Position numbers and translations under genes: made by a program. This document shows positions 7,454 through 15,284 of a stretch of DNA of 64,000 bases, piece after piece (the stretch's first letter is position 1; each line of letters opens with the position of its first letter). This stretch comes from Deefgea piscis (lineage in GTDB: Bacteria > Pseudomonadota > Gammaproteobacteria > Burkholderiales > Chitinibacteraceae). The DNA is taken from contig NZ_CP054143.1 in assembly GCF_013284055.1 (NCBI RefSeq), positions 3,100,001-3,164,000 of the forward strand, given 5' to 3'. Under the pieces are notes generated by a model. The model was not told the DNA's origin. It made no database searches and saw nothing but the letters and a program-made list of their open reading frames with translations.

Positions 7454-8458
7454 TTACCAACGACCCGTCAAATGCTGCACCACCAAGCTGGTGCTGGCGA
7501 CACTGACCCACACCAACAAACCTAAAGCCACTGGACGCCAGCCGGTTTGACGCATCCGGCCCAAATCAGTCGACAAACCAATCGCCACCAAAGCCATCGT
7601 AATCATCACTGGGGCAATAAACTGCGCGGTTTTAATCATCCAATCAGGCAGCATACTGCCAAACAAAGAAGCCAATAAGAACCACAAGATAAACCAAGGC
7701 ACCGCTTTCCACACTGAGCCGGTTTCTTCGCTAATGGTTTCTTTGCGACGGGTCATGCCAAATAAGAAAGCAAAAATCAACGTCACTGGAATAATCAACA
7801 TGGCGCGAGTTAACTTCACAATCGTGGCATAGTCACCGGCATTGTCATTCCATGAATACGCGGCAGCGACCACTGACGAGGTGTCATTAATTGCAGTGCC
7901 GGCCCACATACCAAAACCAGTGTCGCTCATGCCCAGCATCTGACCAATCGCAGGAAATACCAGCACGGCGACAATATTAAATAAGAAAATCGTTGATAAC
8001 GCGAACGCGGTATCGTGCTCATCGGGCTTGACCACAGGGGTAATCGCAGCGATGGCTGAGCCACCACAAATCGCCGTGCCGGTGCCGATTAATACACACA
8101 ATTTAAGTGGAATTTTCAATAAGCGGCCAAAAATAATGGCACTGAGTACCGCGGCGGTAATGGTGGCAAAAGTGATTTCTAACGAGCTCATGCCGGTTTT
8201 AATCACATCGGCAATCGGTAAGCTAAAGCCCAAGCCAACAATCGACCATTGTAAAATTTGCTTGGATGAAAATTGAATCCCCGCGCTAAATTGCGGTGCA
8301 ATTGTCGTACGACTGCGGATGATAATACCCAGTAAAATCCCAACTACTGCGCCACCCATGAGTGGAAATGCATTACCGACAAGGGTTGAAATAATCGTCA
8401 AACCCAAAACCACGGCCAAACCGGGTGCACAGGATTTAAGTTGATTCATGAAGGTCAT
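7454..8458 (-). CDS. yeiH: YeiH-family (UPF0324) putative sulfate exporter
   Basis: A 334-residue inner-membrane protein with about ten helices, matching the YeiH/UPF0324 pattern. Visible family signatures are GGAVVGILLGIIIR near the start, the GTGTAICGGSAIAA segment in the middle, and GTAINDTSSVVAAAY after it. Members are annotated as putative sulfate exporters, though the substrate is not firmly proven. The divergent LysR gene 119 bases away reproduces the yeiE-yeiH arrangement of enterobacteria, a strong context clue. Its last 49 bases are duplicated at 4126-4174, on the far side of the barrel-SDR block. Start ATG 8458 with a GGATC site upstream. Confidence 0.88.
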   Translation of the reverse strand: MTFMNQLKSCAPGLAVVLGLTIISTLVGNAFPLMGGAVVGILLGIIIRSRTTIAPQFSAGIQFSSKQILQWSIVGLGFSLPIADVIKTGMSSLEITFATITAAVLSAIIFGRLLKIPLKLCVLIGTGTAICGGSAIAAITPVVKPDEHDTAFALSTIFLFNIVAVLVFPAIGQMLGMSDTGFGMWAGTAINDTSSVVAAAYSWNDNAGDYATIVKLTRAMLIIPVTLIFAFLFGMTRRKETISEETGSVWKAVPWFILWFLLASLFGSMLPDWMIKTAQFIAPVMITMALVAIGLSTDLGRMRQTGWRPVALGLLVWVSVASTSLVVQHLTGRW

Positions 8459-8541
8459 AAGTTGATCCAGTGATGTTTTTATTTGCGGACAACGCCACTA
8501 TATCCCCCACCCCTACATCAAGATAAACCGTATTTTCAGGC

Positions 8542-8563
8542 TATAATCATCGGAAAAACCGAT
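8542..8563 (+). promoter_or_regulatory. lysR promoter -10 box and LysR-type operator
   Basis: TATAAT at 8542-8547 is a good -10 box, 30 bases before the LysR ATG. Just after it lies a perfect inverted repeat, ATCGG-AAAAA-CCGAT (8549-8563), that fits the T-N11-A rule for LysR-type binding sites (T8550 to A8562). It overlaps the expected transcription start, which fits negative autoregulation. The -35 match is poor. Confidence 0.5.
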
Positions 8564-8577
8564 TAAGCGAAAATACC

Positions 8578-9486
8578 ATGCTAAAAATCACCCTCAGAGA
8601 GCTCGAAGTGTTTGTCGCCATCAGCCAAGCGGGGCAAGTTACTGCAGCGGGTGCGGCACTTGGGCTTTCACAATCGGCAATGAGTGGCGCGATTGGCGAA
8701 TTAGAGCGCCGCTTAGGCGTGACCTTGTTTGATCGAATCGGCCGCCGAGTCACGCTCAATGAACACGGCCGCTATTTATTGCCGCGGGCACTCAATATGC
8801 TGCAACAAGCCAATGATTTAGAAACCATTTACCAGCAAGGGGCGCCCAGCCGACTTAAAATCGCCGCCAGTCTAACCATCGGCAATTATGTTTTACCGGC
8901 GCTGCTCGCGCCTTTAATGCAAGTTGCGAACACCCGCTACGAAGTTGAAATCGGCAATTCACCGGCAGTCATGAAAATGCTGCTCGACTGCAAAGCCGAT
9001 ATTGGCCTGATCGAAGCGCCGCTCACCCACAGTAATTTAATGTGCGAGCTCTGGCTCAAAGATGAAATGGTTATTTTTTGTCATCCTGACCATCCATTGG
9101 CGGGAACGACACCCAACCCCTCTGAACTAGCGCAATGCGCGTGGATTTTGCGCGAACCGGGCTCTGGCGTGCGGCAAAGTTTAGAAACCATGCTGTTGCC
9201 CCATCTAGGCACCATCAATGTGGTGCTTGAATTAGGTAGTGGCGAAGCGATTCGAGAAGCAATACGACTGAATATGGGCATTAGTTGCGGCTCACGCCGC
9301 GCGATCAAGCGCGAATTGGCGGCAGGCACTTTTGCCACCATTCACTTAAAAAACCATGCTTTGGAGCGGCGATTTTTTATTGTGTGGCATGCAGAAAAAC
9401 AACTTACCGCCGGTGCAGAGCGCTTACGTTTGGCGTGTCATCAATGGCTAGACAACGAACAAGAGGCAGAAAAACAAAGCACTTGA
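8578..9486 (+). CDS. LysR-family regulator, YeiE-like
   Basis: A 302-residue LysR-type regulator. Residues 1-62 form the winged helix-turn-helix (RELEVFVAISQAGQVTAAGA, then SQSAMSGAIGELERRLG); residues ~90-295 form the periplasmic-binding-protein-like sensor domain. Its gene is divergent from the yeiH-type exporter, as yeiE is from yeiH in enterobacteria, so it most likely controls that exporter and itself. In enterobacteria YeiE has been linked to sulfite sensing; that function is only suggested here by synteny. It is 81 bases from the OLD-family gene, which could be read through from it. Confidence 0.85.
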   Translation: MLKITLRELEVFVAISQAGQVTAAGAALGLSQSAMSGAIGELERRLGVTLFDRIGRRVTLNEHGRYLLPRALNMLQQANDLETIYQQGAPSRLKIAASLTIGNYVLPALLAPLMQVANTRYEVEIGNSPAVMKMLLDCKADIGLIEAPLTHSNLMCELWLKDEMVIFCHPDHPLAGTTPNPSELAQCAWILREPGSGVRQSLETMLLPHLGTINVVLELGSGEAIREAIRLNMGISCGSRRAIKRELAAGTFATIHLKNHALERRFFIVWHAEKQLTAGAERLRLACHQWLDNEQEAEKQST

Positions 9487-9567
9487 TGCGTGCTGACGAA
9501 CATTGACAAGTGCATGTTATGATTGCATTGATCAACGTGACGCCCTTTCTTGACTCGGTAATCGACA

Positions 9568-11244
9568 ATGCAACTGGCTCGGCTTCAAATCACCAATTTT
9601 CGTGGCATTAGTCAAATCGACTTAGCATTGAATGCCAACGCAACAGCGCTCTTTGGCGAAAATAACTGGGGAAAAACCAGCCTCATTAGCGCCCTCTGCC
9701 GCTGCCTCTCTAGCCCAGCCCCGATTGCCACTTTATTTACCCATGATGACTTTCATCGCATCGCCAATTCGCGCGCCAGTATTGCGCGCCGCCTACACAT
9801 TACTTTGGTTTTTCAGTGCCATACACCCAACGCTTGGGGGGCACTGACTTGGCCCAATGCCAATGGGGTGAGCACCTTGGCGCTGCGCTTTGCTGCTGAG
9901 CGCTTTGGTCACACCGAGATTCGCGCTCGGCGCAGCTTTATTGGCGCCGATGGCAACGAAATTGAGCACCCCAATAGCGATGCGCTCGCTACGCAATTAA
10001 TTCAATTGCATCCAGTATTACGCTTTCGCGATATGCAACTCACCGATTGGCTCACCCATCCGCGCCTAGCCAGTCAAGCTCACGATGACGACCCGCTACT
10101 GCCCGCCAGTGCCGCGGTGCGCGCCGTGTTTGAGCGAATTCTAACGTTGCCGCATCAGCTGCACCCGCAAGAGTTATCCGCGGGTTTAGCCGCAATGCAA
10201 GCGCTGTTTCACGAACAAGCACACTTATTACAAGGCAAAGAGCCACCACAACGGCTGGCAGAACAAATCGCTGCTGCGCCGCTTAATTTTCGTGACGACG
10301 ACACTTTAATTGAAATCGCCAATCGTTCTGGTTCGAGTTCGCGCCGCGTGACGCTGCTGATGTTGCTCGGTGCTTTATTGGCCGCACGTGGCGAAAACCC
10401 ACTTCACGCCGATGCCAAACCCATTATGGTGATGGAAGACCCCGAAACCCATCTGCACCCAATTCAATTGGCGATGATTTGGGGCTTAATCGAGCAACTC
10501 ACCTTACAAAAAATCATCACCACCAACAATGGCGACTTACTTGGCAGCTTTGCGCAGCACGCGCTGCGCCGCTTAGTGCGCCGGAGTAATCACGTACACG
10601 TTTATCAATTGGCCGATCACGCGCTATCGATGTCTGACGCCAGAAAAGTCGCTTTTCATATTCGCAGCAATCGCGCCAGCAGCATGTTTGCCCGAGTTTG
10701 GCTATTGGTTGAGGGGGAAACTGAGTTTTGGTTATTACCGGAACTTGCGCGAATTTGCGGGGTTAATTTTCCACTCGAAGGCATACGCTGCGTTGAGTTT
10801 GCCCAAGCGGGCTTAGCGCCGCTGATTAAATTTGCCGATCATTTGGGCATTCATTGGCATGTGATTTGCGACGGCGACGACGCTGGCATGAAATACCAAA
10901 AACGCGCCCGCAGCCTACTAGGGAATCGTCCAGAAGAGCAGCACATTACGATGCTTAACTGCCGCGACATCGAGCACTTTTTGTGGGATAACGGCTTTGC
11001 CGACACCTATCGCCAAGCTGCTGCACCACGCGGCGAAATGAATCACTATTACCGTGCCGCACTAGAACAACAGCCACCACTCAACGATGAAGAAATCATC
11101 AGCCGCGCGCTACGCCATCACTCCAAACCGGGCATGGCGCTCGAAATCGCCGAAGCCGCCGAAATCAAAGGCCGCCAAGCTGTGCCGGCAGTTTTGCAAA
11201 ACATGTTTCAAACCCTACAAACTTTAAGCGAAGAAAGCAGCTAA
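9568..11244 (+). CDS. OLD-family ATP-dependent endonuclease (YbjD/DUF2813-like)
   Basis: A 558-residue protein with an SMC-like ATPase head and a TOPRIM nuclease domain. Residues 1-40 hold the first strands and Walker A (GENNWGKTS, 30-38); a D-loop-bearing MVMEDPETHLHP segment near 285-297 carries the Walker B/signature lobe. The TOPRIM part begins near LLVEGETEFWLLPE (about 378-391) and continues with the acidic CDGDDAG near 433-439. OLD nucleases cut DNA with divalent metal; some act in phage defence with a Gabija-type partner helicase. No UvrD-like partner is next to this gene, so it resembles the stand-alone YbjD class, whose role is unclear. Confidence 0.82.
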   Translation: MQLARLQITNFRGISQIDLALNANATALFGENNWGKTSLISALCRCLSSPAPIATLFTHDDFHRIANSRASIARRLHITLVFQCHTPNAWGALTWPNANGVSTLALRFAAERFGHTEIRARRSFIGADGNEIEHPNSDALATQLIQLHPVLRFRDMQLTDWLTHPRLASQAHDDDPLLPASAAVRAVFERILTLPHQLHPQELSAGLAAMQALFHEQAHLLQGKEPPQRLAEQIAAAPLNFRDDDTLIEIANRSGSSSRRVTLLMLLGALLAARGENPLHADAKPIMVMEDPETHLHPIQLAMIWGLIEQLTLQKIITTNNGDLLGSFAQHALRRLVRRSNHVHVYQLADHALSMSDARKVAFHIRSNRASSMFARVWLLVEGETEFWLLPELARICGVNFPLEGIRCVEFAQAGLAPLIKFADHLGIHWHVICDGDDAGMKYQKRARSLLGNRPEEQHITMLNCRDIEHFLWDNGFADTYRQAAAPRGEMNHYYRAALEQQPPLNDEEIISRALRHHSKPGMALEIAEAAEIKGRQAVPAVLQNMFQTLQTLSEESS

Positions 11245-11256
11245 TTACTTTGCAAT

Positions 11257-11301
11257 GTATATTCATGTAGCGTACAGAGTATAAAAGCTACATGGATATA
11301 C
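11257..11301. repeat. 15-bp inverted repeat between the OLD and cinA-type genes
   Basis: Arms 11257-11271 and 11287-11301 pair at all 15 positions, one of them G-U, with a 15-base AT-rich loop. It is followed by CCCACAG, not a T-run. It may be a factor-independent terminator of weak type for the nuclease gene or an operator for the cinA-type gene that starts 31 bases later. Confidence 0.45.
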
Positions 11302-11332
11302 CCACAGAAAATACTTTTATGGATCCGGCACA

Positions 11333-12094
11333 ATGGCGCAATTTACTGTATTGATTATTGGTGATGAGATTTTAAGCGGCCGGCGTGTCGACCAGCACTT
11401 TGCGGCGATTTTGCAGCGACTGCAGTCGCGCGGCCATACCTTAAGCAGCGTGCATTATTTACCGGATGATCCGGCGACGCTGATCGCACATTTTCAGCGC
11501 ACTTTGGCCGAAAAGCGCCACGTCATTAGCTGCGGCGGCATTGGCGCTACGCCCGACGACTTTACGCGTGCCGCCCTCGCTAGCGCGCTCAATGTGCCAT
11601 TACAACTGCAACCGCAAGCAGCGGCACTGATTGAGCAGCGCTTTGGGGATGATGCGTATCCGCATCGCATAAAAATGGCGGAGTTCCCCCAAGGCGCAAG
11701 CATCATCCCCAATCCAGTCAACCAAGTGGCGGGCGCGGCGATTGCACAGCATTATTTGCTGCCGGGCTTTCCCACGATGGCTTGGCCGATGGTGGAATGG
11801 CTACTCGATCAGTACTACACCGCCGGCACTCTGGCCACTCGCCGCAGCTTGACCGTGCTCGACGCTAAAGAAGGTGATTTGATTGATGTTATGCAAGCCG
11901 TTGTCGATCAATGGCCGCAACTGACTTTTTCTAGCTTACCTAGTTTTGGCAACCCCCATTGCCAGCAAGCGCATATCGAATTTAGCGTGCAAGGCGATGT
12001 GCACGACAGCCAAACGGCAATTGATTTTTTACAGCAACAATTGAGTCAACTGGGCTATTTATTTTTAGAGCCCGCCAATACGCCGAGCGACTAA
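11333..12094 (+). CDS. CinA-type molybdopterin-binding-domain protein
   Basis: A 253-residue protein of the competence/damage-inducible protein A group: a MoaB/Mog-like domain with VLIIGDEILSGRRVDQH at the start and CGGIGATPDDFTRAA (about residues 66-80). It lacks the C-terminal nicotinamide-nucleotide amidase domain found in full CinA, so it is the short form common in proteobacteria. In related proteins the N-terminal domain has ADP-ribose pyrophosphatase activity; whether this one has it is not visible. Its end overlaps the converging DUF2789 gene by four bases. Confidence 0.82.
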   Translation: MAQFTVLIIGDEILSGRRVDQHFAAILQRLQSRGHTLSSVHYLPDDPATLIAHFQRTLAEKRHVISCGGIGATPDDFTRAALASALNVPLQLQPQAAALIEQRFGDDAYPHRIKMAEFPQGASIIPNPVNQVAGAAIAQHYLLPGFPTMAWPMVEWLLDQYYTAGTLATRRSLTVLDAKEGDLIDVMQAVVDQWPQLTFSSLPSFGNPHCQQAHIEFSVQGDVHDSQTAIDFLQQQLSQLGYLFLEPANTPSD

Positions 12095-12321
12095 TTGCTC
12101 AACAAATTGGCCAGCATATCAATCGACTCGGACCATTCCGCATCTTGCTCTAAAGCCTCACGTAAAAAAGCAGCTTGGCTGGCCGTCCAAAACGAAGCTT
12201 GCGCGATCGGCACGCCTCGAGGCAATGGATGTGCGGCCAAAAACTGCTCAATCGCTTGCGGCTCATTAGGCAAACCCAATTGGGCAAACAAGACTGCCAA
12301 GGTATGTGTATTGGTATCCAT
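12091..12321 (-). CDS. DUF2789 protein
   Basis: A 76-residue soluble protein with the DUF2789 layout: a start with THTLAVLFAQLGLPN, then AIEQFLAAHPLP and FWTASQAAFLREALEQDA. The family is small, helical and of unknown function. A strong GGGAGGG ribosome binding site lies 8 bases before the ATG at 12321, which supports expression. It converges with the cinA-type gene, sharing four bases at their ends. Confidence 0.82.
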   Translation of the reverse strand: MDTNTHTLAVLFAQLGLPNEPQAIEQFLAAHPLPRGVPIAQASFWTASQAAFLREALEQDAEWSESIDMLANLLSN

Positions 12322-12434
12322 CGTTCATTCCCTCCCGATAAAAGTTCTAAATTAAACACAGCATCTGATCTTGTTGTAGCTCATTTTTAATCGCTACAAA
12401 TCAAACACAACGGCATATAAATTGGTATGTCGCG

Positions 12435-12484
12435 CCCCCTTTCCAGTAAGCTAAGCACTGGCTTTTTTTGCCTTACTGAGGGGG
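12435..12484 (+). promoter_or_regulatory. Chitinase leader hairpin that covers the ribosome binding site
   Basis: The chitinase ribosome binding site (GAGGGGG, 12478-12484) pairs with an upstream C-run. The stem is CCCCCT (12435-12440) with AGGGGG (12479-12484), plus CAGTAAG (12444-12450) with CTTACTG (12472-12478), separated by a 3-base bulge. An alternative hairpin inside it, CCAGT (12443-12447) with ACTGG (12457-12461) followed by seven T, looks like an intrinsic terminator. The two folds are mutually exclusive. Confidence 0.6.
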
Positions 12485-12491
12485 AATAATA

Positions 12492-14264
12492 ATGAGAAAA
12501 AAACTATTACCATTACTGCTTGTTACCGCGTTTGCCCACGCCGAGACGCCGGTCATGGAAGACAACTTCAATCAAGATTTAAGTCAATGGATTGGCCTAG
12601 GCGGAGAAGAAACCTCGCCAATATACACCTCGATTGAGCCCGATCCGCTCAATGCTGAAAACAAAGCTGCGCGCTTTAATAAACCGGTTAATATTGGCGA
12701 TATTTTTAGCCGTAAGCAATTTCCAGCCGGCCAATATAAAATTGTTTTTGATTATTTGGGGATGTGCGGCAGCAATTGCGGCGCAACGCTCGGTTTGGAT
12801 GAAGGCAAACCCGGTCGCAAAGAACAATGGATTGCCAGTACCGCCAATGGATTTCCCAATCGCCTGAAAGACACCAAAAAATGGGAACATTATGAAATCG
12901 AATTTAAGGCTAAATTTGATTTCCATTTGAAGTGGGAACAATGGGATTCAGCCAAAGGGGAAGGCAAAGATGCCTTTATTGACAACCTCAAACTCATTCG
13001 CCTTGATGCTGACAATACCGCCGCCAGTGCTGCCAGCGTAGTCAAACCGATTACCAGCGGGGCTGCGGGGCCAAGCAGCCCACAGTCGGTGATGTATTTC
13101 ACCTCTTGGGGTAAACACAGCAGCGATTTTAACGTTAAAAACCTCGAAACCAGCGGCGCGGCCGGCAAAATCACCGTGCTTGAATACGCCTTTGGTAATG
13201 TAAAAAACAATCGTTGTGTGGTTGGCGTTGATCAAGCTGGCGAAGGCACGGCCGGTGACGATTACTGGCTACCGTTAGCAGCCGATAAAACGCTCAATGG
13301 TTTAGAAGATAAAGGCGACAAAGGCTTATACGGCCATTGGAATCAACTTAAGCAATTAAAGAAAAAATACCCGAATTTAAAAGTGGTCATCAGTTTGGGC
13401 GGTTGGACGTGGTCGAAACACTTTTCAGATGCGGCGCTACCGGCCAATCGAGAAGCATTTGTTAAGTCTTGCGTTGATGCCTACATCAAAGGCAATGTGC
13501 CGGATAAAAACGGTAAAGTGGTACCTGGCCTTGCCGCTGGGGTATTTGATGGCTTTGATATCGACTGGGAATACCCAGGTTCCGCCGGCAATGATGGCAA
13601 TATCGTTCGCGAAGAAGACACCCCTAACTATACCGCGCTACTCGCTGAGTTCCGTAAGCAAATCGATGCAGTTCAACCCGGTCTGCTACTCACGATTGCC
13701 ACGCCTGCGGCCAGCTCAAAATCAGAAAAAATCGAGCTAGAAAAAGTCATTCCGTCATTAAACTGGATCAACCTCATGACGTATGACTTCACCGGCCCAT
13801 GGTCTGCCACCACCGGACACCATGCCACTTTAATCGGCGGCGCAAAAGACCGAGTTTCAGTGGATAGCACCGTTGATGAATACCTCGGCCGCGGCGTACC
13901 TGCCAATAAAATCGTGTTGGGCGTGCCATTTTATGGCTATGGCTGGACCGTAAATAGCTTAGAGAACAACGGCCTGTACCAACCGGCAATCGCTAAAGCC
14001 AAAGGTCCACTTGAAGCGGGTTCTGCGCCTTATTCTTACTTAAAAACCTTGCCCGGCACGGTGCATCGCGATGAAAAAACGCGTGCAGTGTGGAAAGTGA
14101 ATGGTAAAGACGTTTGGGTGTATGACGATGTGCAATTATTAAAAGAGAAAATTGCTTTCGTTAAAAAGAAAAAACTCGGCGGTATTATGGCGTGGGAATT
14201 GTCGCAAGACAGCGCCGATGCTGAATTAGTCGACACCATTTACCAAGGACTGATTAAAAAATAA
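12492..14264 (+). CDS. Secreted GH18 chitinase
   Basis: A 590-residue exported chitinase. Residues 1-17 are a signal peptide (KKLLPLLLVTAFAHA). Residues ~20-170 form a beta-rich module of jelly-roll look (EDNFNQDLSQWIG ... IDNLKLIRLD) that may bind polysaccharide but matches no carbohydrate-binding family I can name. A linker rich in Ala, Ser and Pro (~175-200) leads to the GH18 barrel. Catalytic motif DGFDIDWEYPG lies at about 353-363, with the acid Glu in the DxxDxDxE pattern; the SLGGWTWSKHF strand and MTYDFTGPW near 430 complete the substrate site. It should cut chitin to oligosaccharides outside the cell. There is no classic CBM5/12 module. Confidence 0.92.
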   Translation: MRKKLLPLLLVTAFAHAETPVMEDNFNQDLSQWIGLGGEETSPIYTSIEPDPLNAENKAARFNKPVNIGDIFSRKQFPAGQYKIVFDYLGMCGSNCGATLGLDEGKPGRKEQWIASTANGFPNRLKDTKKWEHYEIEFKAKFDFHLKWEQWDSAKGEGKDAFIDNLKLIRLDADNTAASAASVVKPITSGAAGPSSPQSVMYFTSWGKHSSDFNVKNLETSGAAGKITVLEYAFGNVKNNRCVVGVDQAGEGTAGDDYWLPLAADKTLNGLEDKGDKGLYGHWNQLKQLKKKYPNLKVVISLGGWTWSKHFSDAALPANREAFVKSCVDAYIKGNVPDKNGKVVPGLAAGVFDGFDIDWEYPGSAGNDGNIVREEDTPNYTALLAEFRKQIDAVQPGLLLTIATPAASSKSEKIELEKVIPSLNWINLMTYDFTGPWSATTGHHATLIGGAKDRVSVDSTVDEYLGRGVPANKIVLGVPFYGYGWTVNSLENNGLYQPAIAKAKGPLEAGSAPYSYLKTLPGTVHRDEKTRAVWKVNGKDVWVYDDVQLLKEKIAFVKKKKLGGIMAWELSQDSADAELVDTIYQGLIKK

Positions 14265-14285
14265 TTAGCGAATATTTCGCTAATT
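14263..14285 (+). terminator. Hairpin at the chitinase stop codon
   Basis: A perfect 10-bp stem (14263-14272 with 14276-14285) with a three-base loop starts in the stop codon. No long T-run follows, but a second terminator stands downstream, so the pair probably acts in tandem. Confidence 0.5.
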
Positions 14286-14310
14286 TAACCGATTGAAGTG
14301 TTTTTTTAAA

Positions 14311-14355
14311 CGGCTGTATCGCCTCAGTTTTTTTAAAGGCGGCAGCCGCTTTTTA
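14311..14355 (+). terminator. Second terminator of the chitinase gene
   Basis: Outer stem 14311-14316 with 14343-14348 and inner stem 14320-14323 with 14338-14341 enclose a T-rich loop; the stem is followed by CTTTTTATT. This is a plausible intrinsic terminator for rightward transcription. Confidence 0.55.
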
Positions 14356-14421
14356 TTCTTGATCGCACATCATTCATTGCCACTCAGCAAGAGCAATAAG
14401 GAATGAATGCACTGGTAAACG

Positions 14422-14450
14422 AAAACCGCGCTCACAAATTGCGAGCGCGG
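14422..14450 (-). terminator. Terminator of the RNA methyltransferase gene
   Basis: A perfect 8-bp GC-rich stem (14426-14433 with 14443-14450). Read leftward it is followed by TTTTCGTTT. It ends the motA-to-methyltransferase transcript. Confidence 0.6.
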
Positions 14451-14498
14451 CAAAATCGGCGTTATCGCCATGCCATTATTTTAAAGTGCGTTTACGCA

Positions 14499-15284
14499 TT
14501 AAGTACTGCGATTTTGTCGCTTAATTTCATATAAACAAATCGCTGCCGCATGACCGACATTGAGCGACTCAATGCCTTGCTGCATCGGAATTTTAATCCG
14601 CTGCGTGGCCATTTTAGCCAATGCTTCACTCACCCCTGCGCCTTCTGAGCCCAAAACCAGCGCTAAAGACCCAGTCAGCGGAGCATCATAAAGATCAACT
14701 GCGCCATCAAGTAAAGTGGCGGCGATTTGTCCTTTAAACTGGCTAGCAAACAGGCAAAGATCGGCGTTTTCAATCATCGGCAAAGCCAGCTGCGCCCCCA
14801 TACCCGCCCTGAGTACCTTCGGCGACCAGACATCTGCACAGGCACTAGAGAGCAATACCTGCTCAACACCAGCCGCTTGTGCCGTACGCAAAATCGCGCC
14901 GACATTGCCCGGATCTTGCACGCCGTCAAGCAACAACACAAACCCCGAATATTGCGCAATTGGTGCAGCAGGAATCGCCACCACGGTCAATACGCCACTG
15001 GCACTGGGTAAGTCCGTTAGCTGATTAAATAATGCGTTGGCAAAACAAACCACATGCGCTGGACTGCGCGCCAACAAGGCTTGAATTTCACTACGTTGAC
15101 AACCAGACTCGGAAACAATGATTTTTTCAATCGGATGGCCCGCATCGAGCCATGCGGCTAATAAATGACTGCCATCGAGCAGGGTTTGTTGCGTTTTAAT
15201 TCGCTCACGCCGATTTTGCGATAACTTCATCACTTGTTTAAAAAGGCTGTTTTGCGATGAGGTAATAATTTCCATTGATTTCAC
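14499..15284 (-). CDS. SpoU/TrmH-family RNA 2'-O-methyltransferase
   Basis: A 261-residue protein of the SPOUT class. Residues ~5-95 form the substrate-binding domain; the rest is the knotted methyltransferase with the three usual motifs: GVQDPGNVGAILRTA, LVLGSEGAGVSEAL and IPMQQGIESLNVGHAAAI. It transfers methyl from SAM to a ribose 2'-OH of tRNA or rRNA; the exact nucleotide is not predictable. The GTG at 15284 overlaps the stop of the HDOD gene (GTGA), pointing to translational coupling; an ATG three codons later is an alternative. Confidence 0.87.
   Translation of the reverse strand: MKSMEIITSSQNSLFKQVMKLSQNRRERIKTQQTLLDGSHLLAAWLDAGHPIEKIIVSESGCQRSEIQALLARSPAHVVCFANALFNQLTDLPSASGVLTVVAIPAAPIAQYSGFVLLLDGVQDPGNVGAILRTAQAAGVEQVLLSSACADVWSPKVLRAGMGAQLALPMIENADLCLFASQFKGQIAATLLDGAVDLYDAPLTGSLALVLGSEGAGVSEALAKMATQRIKIPMQQGIESLNVGHAAAICLYEIKRQNRST

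Noticed and set aside
9568-11244. Two-gene Gabija-type defence system
   Set aside because: A UvrD-like GajB helicase is required next to the OLD nuclease; the neighbours are a LysR regulator and a CinA-type protein.
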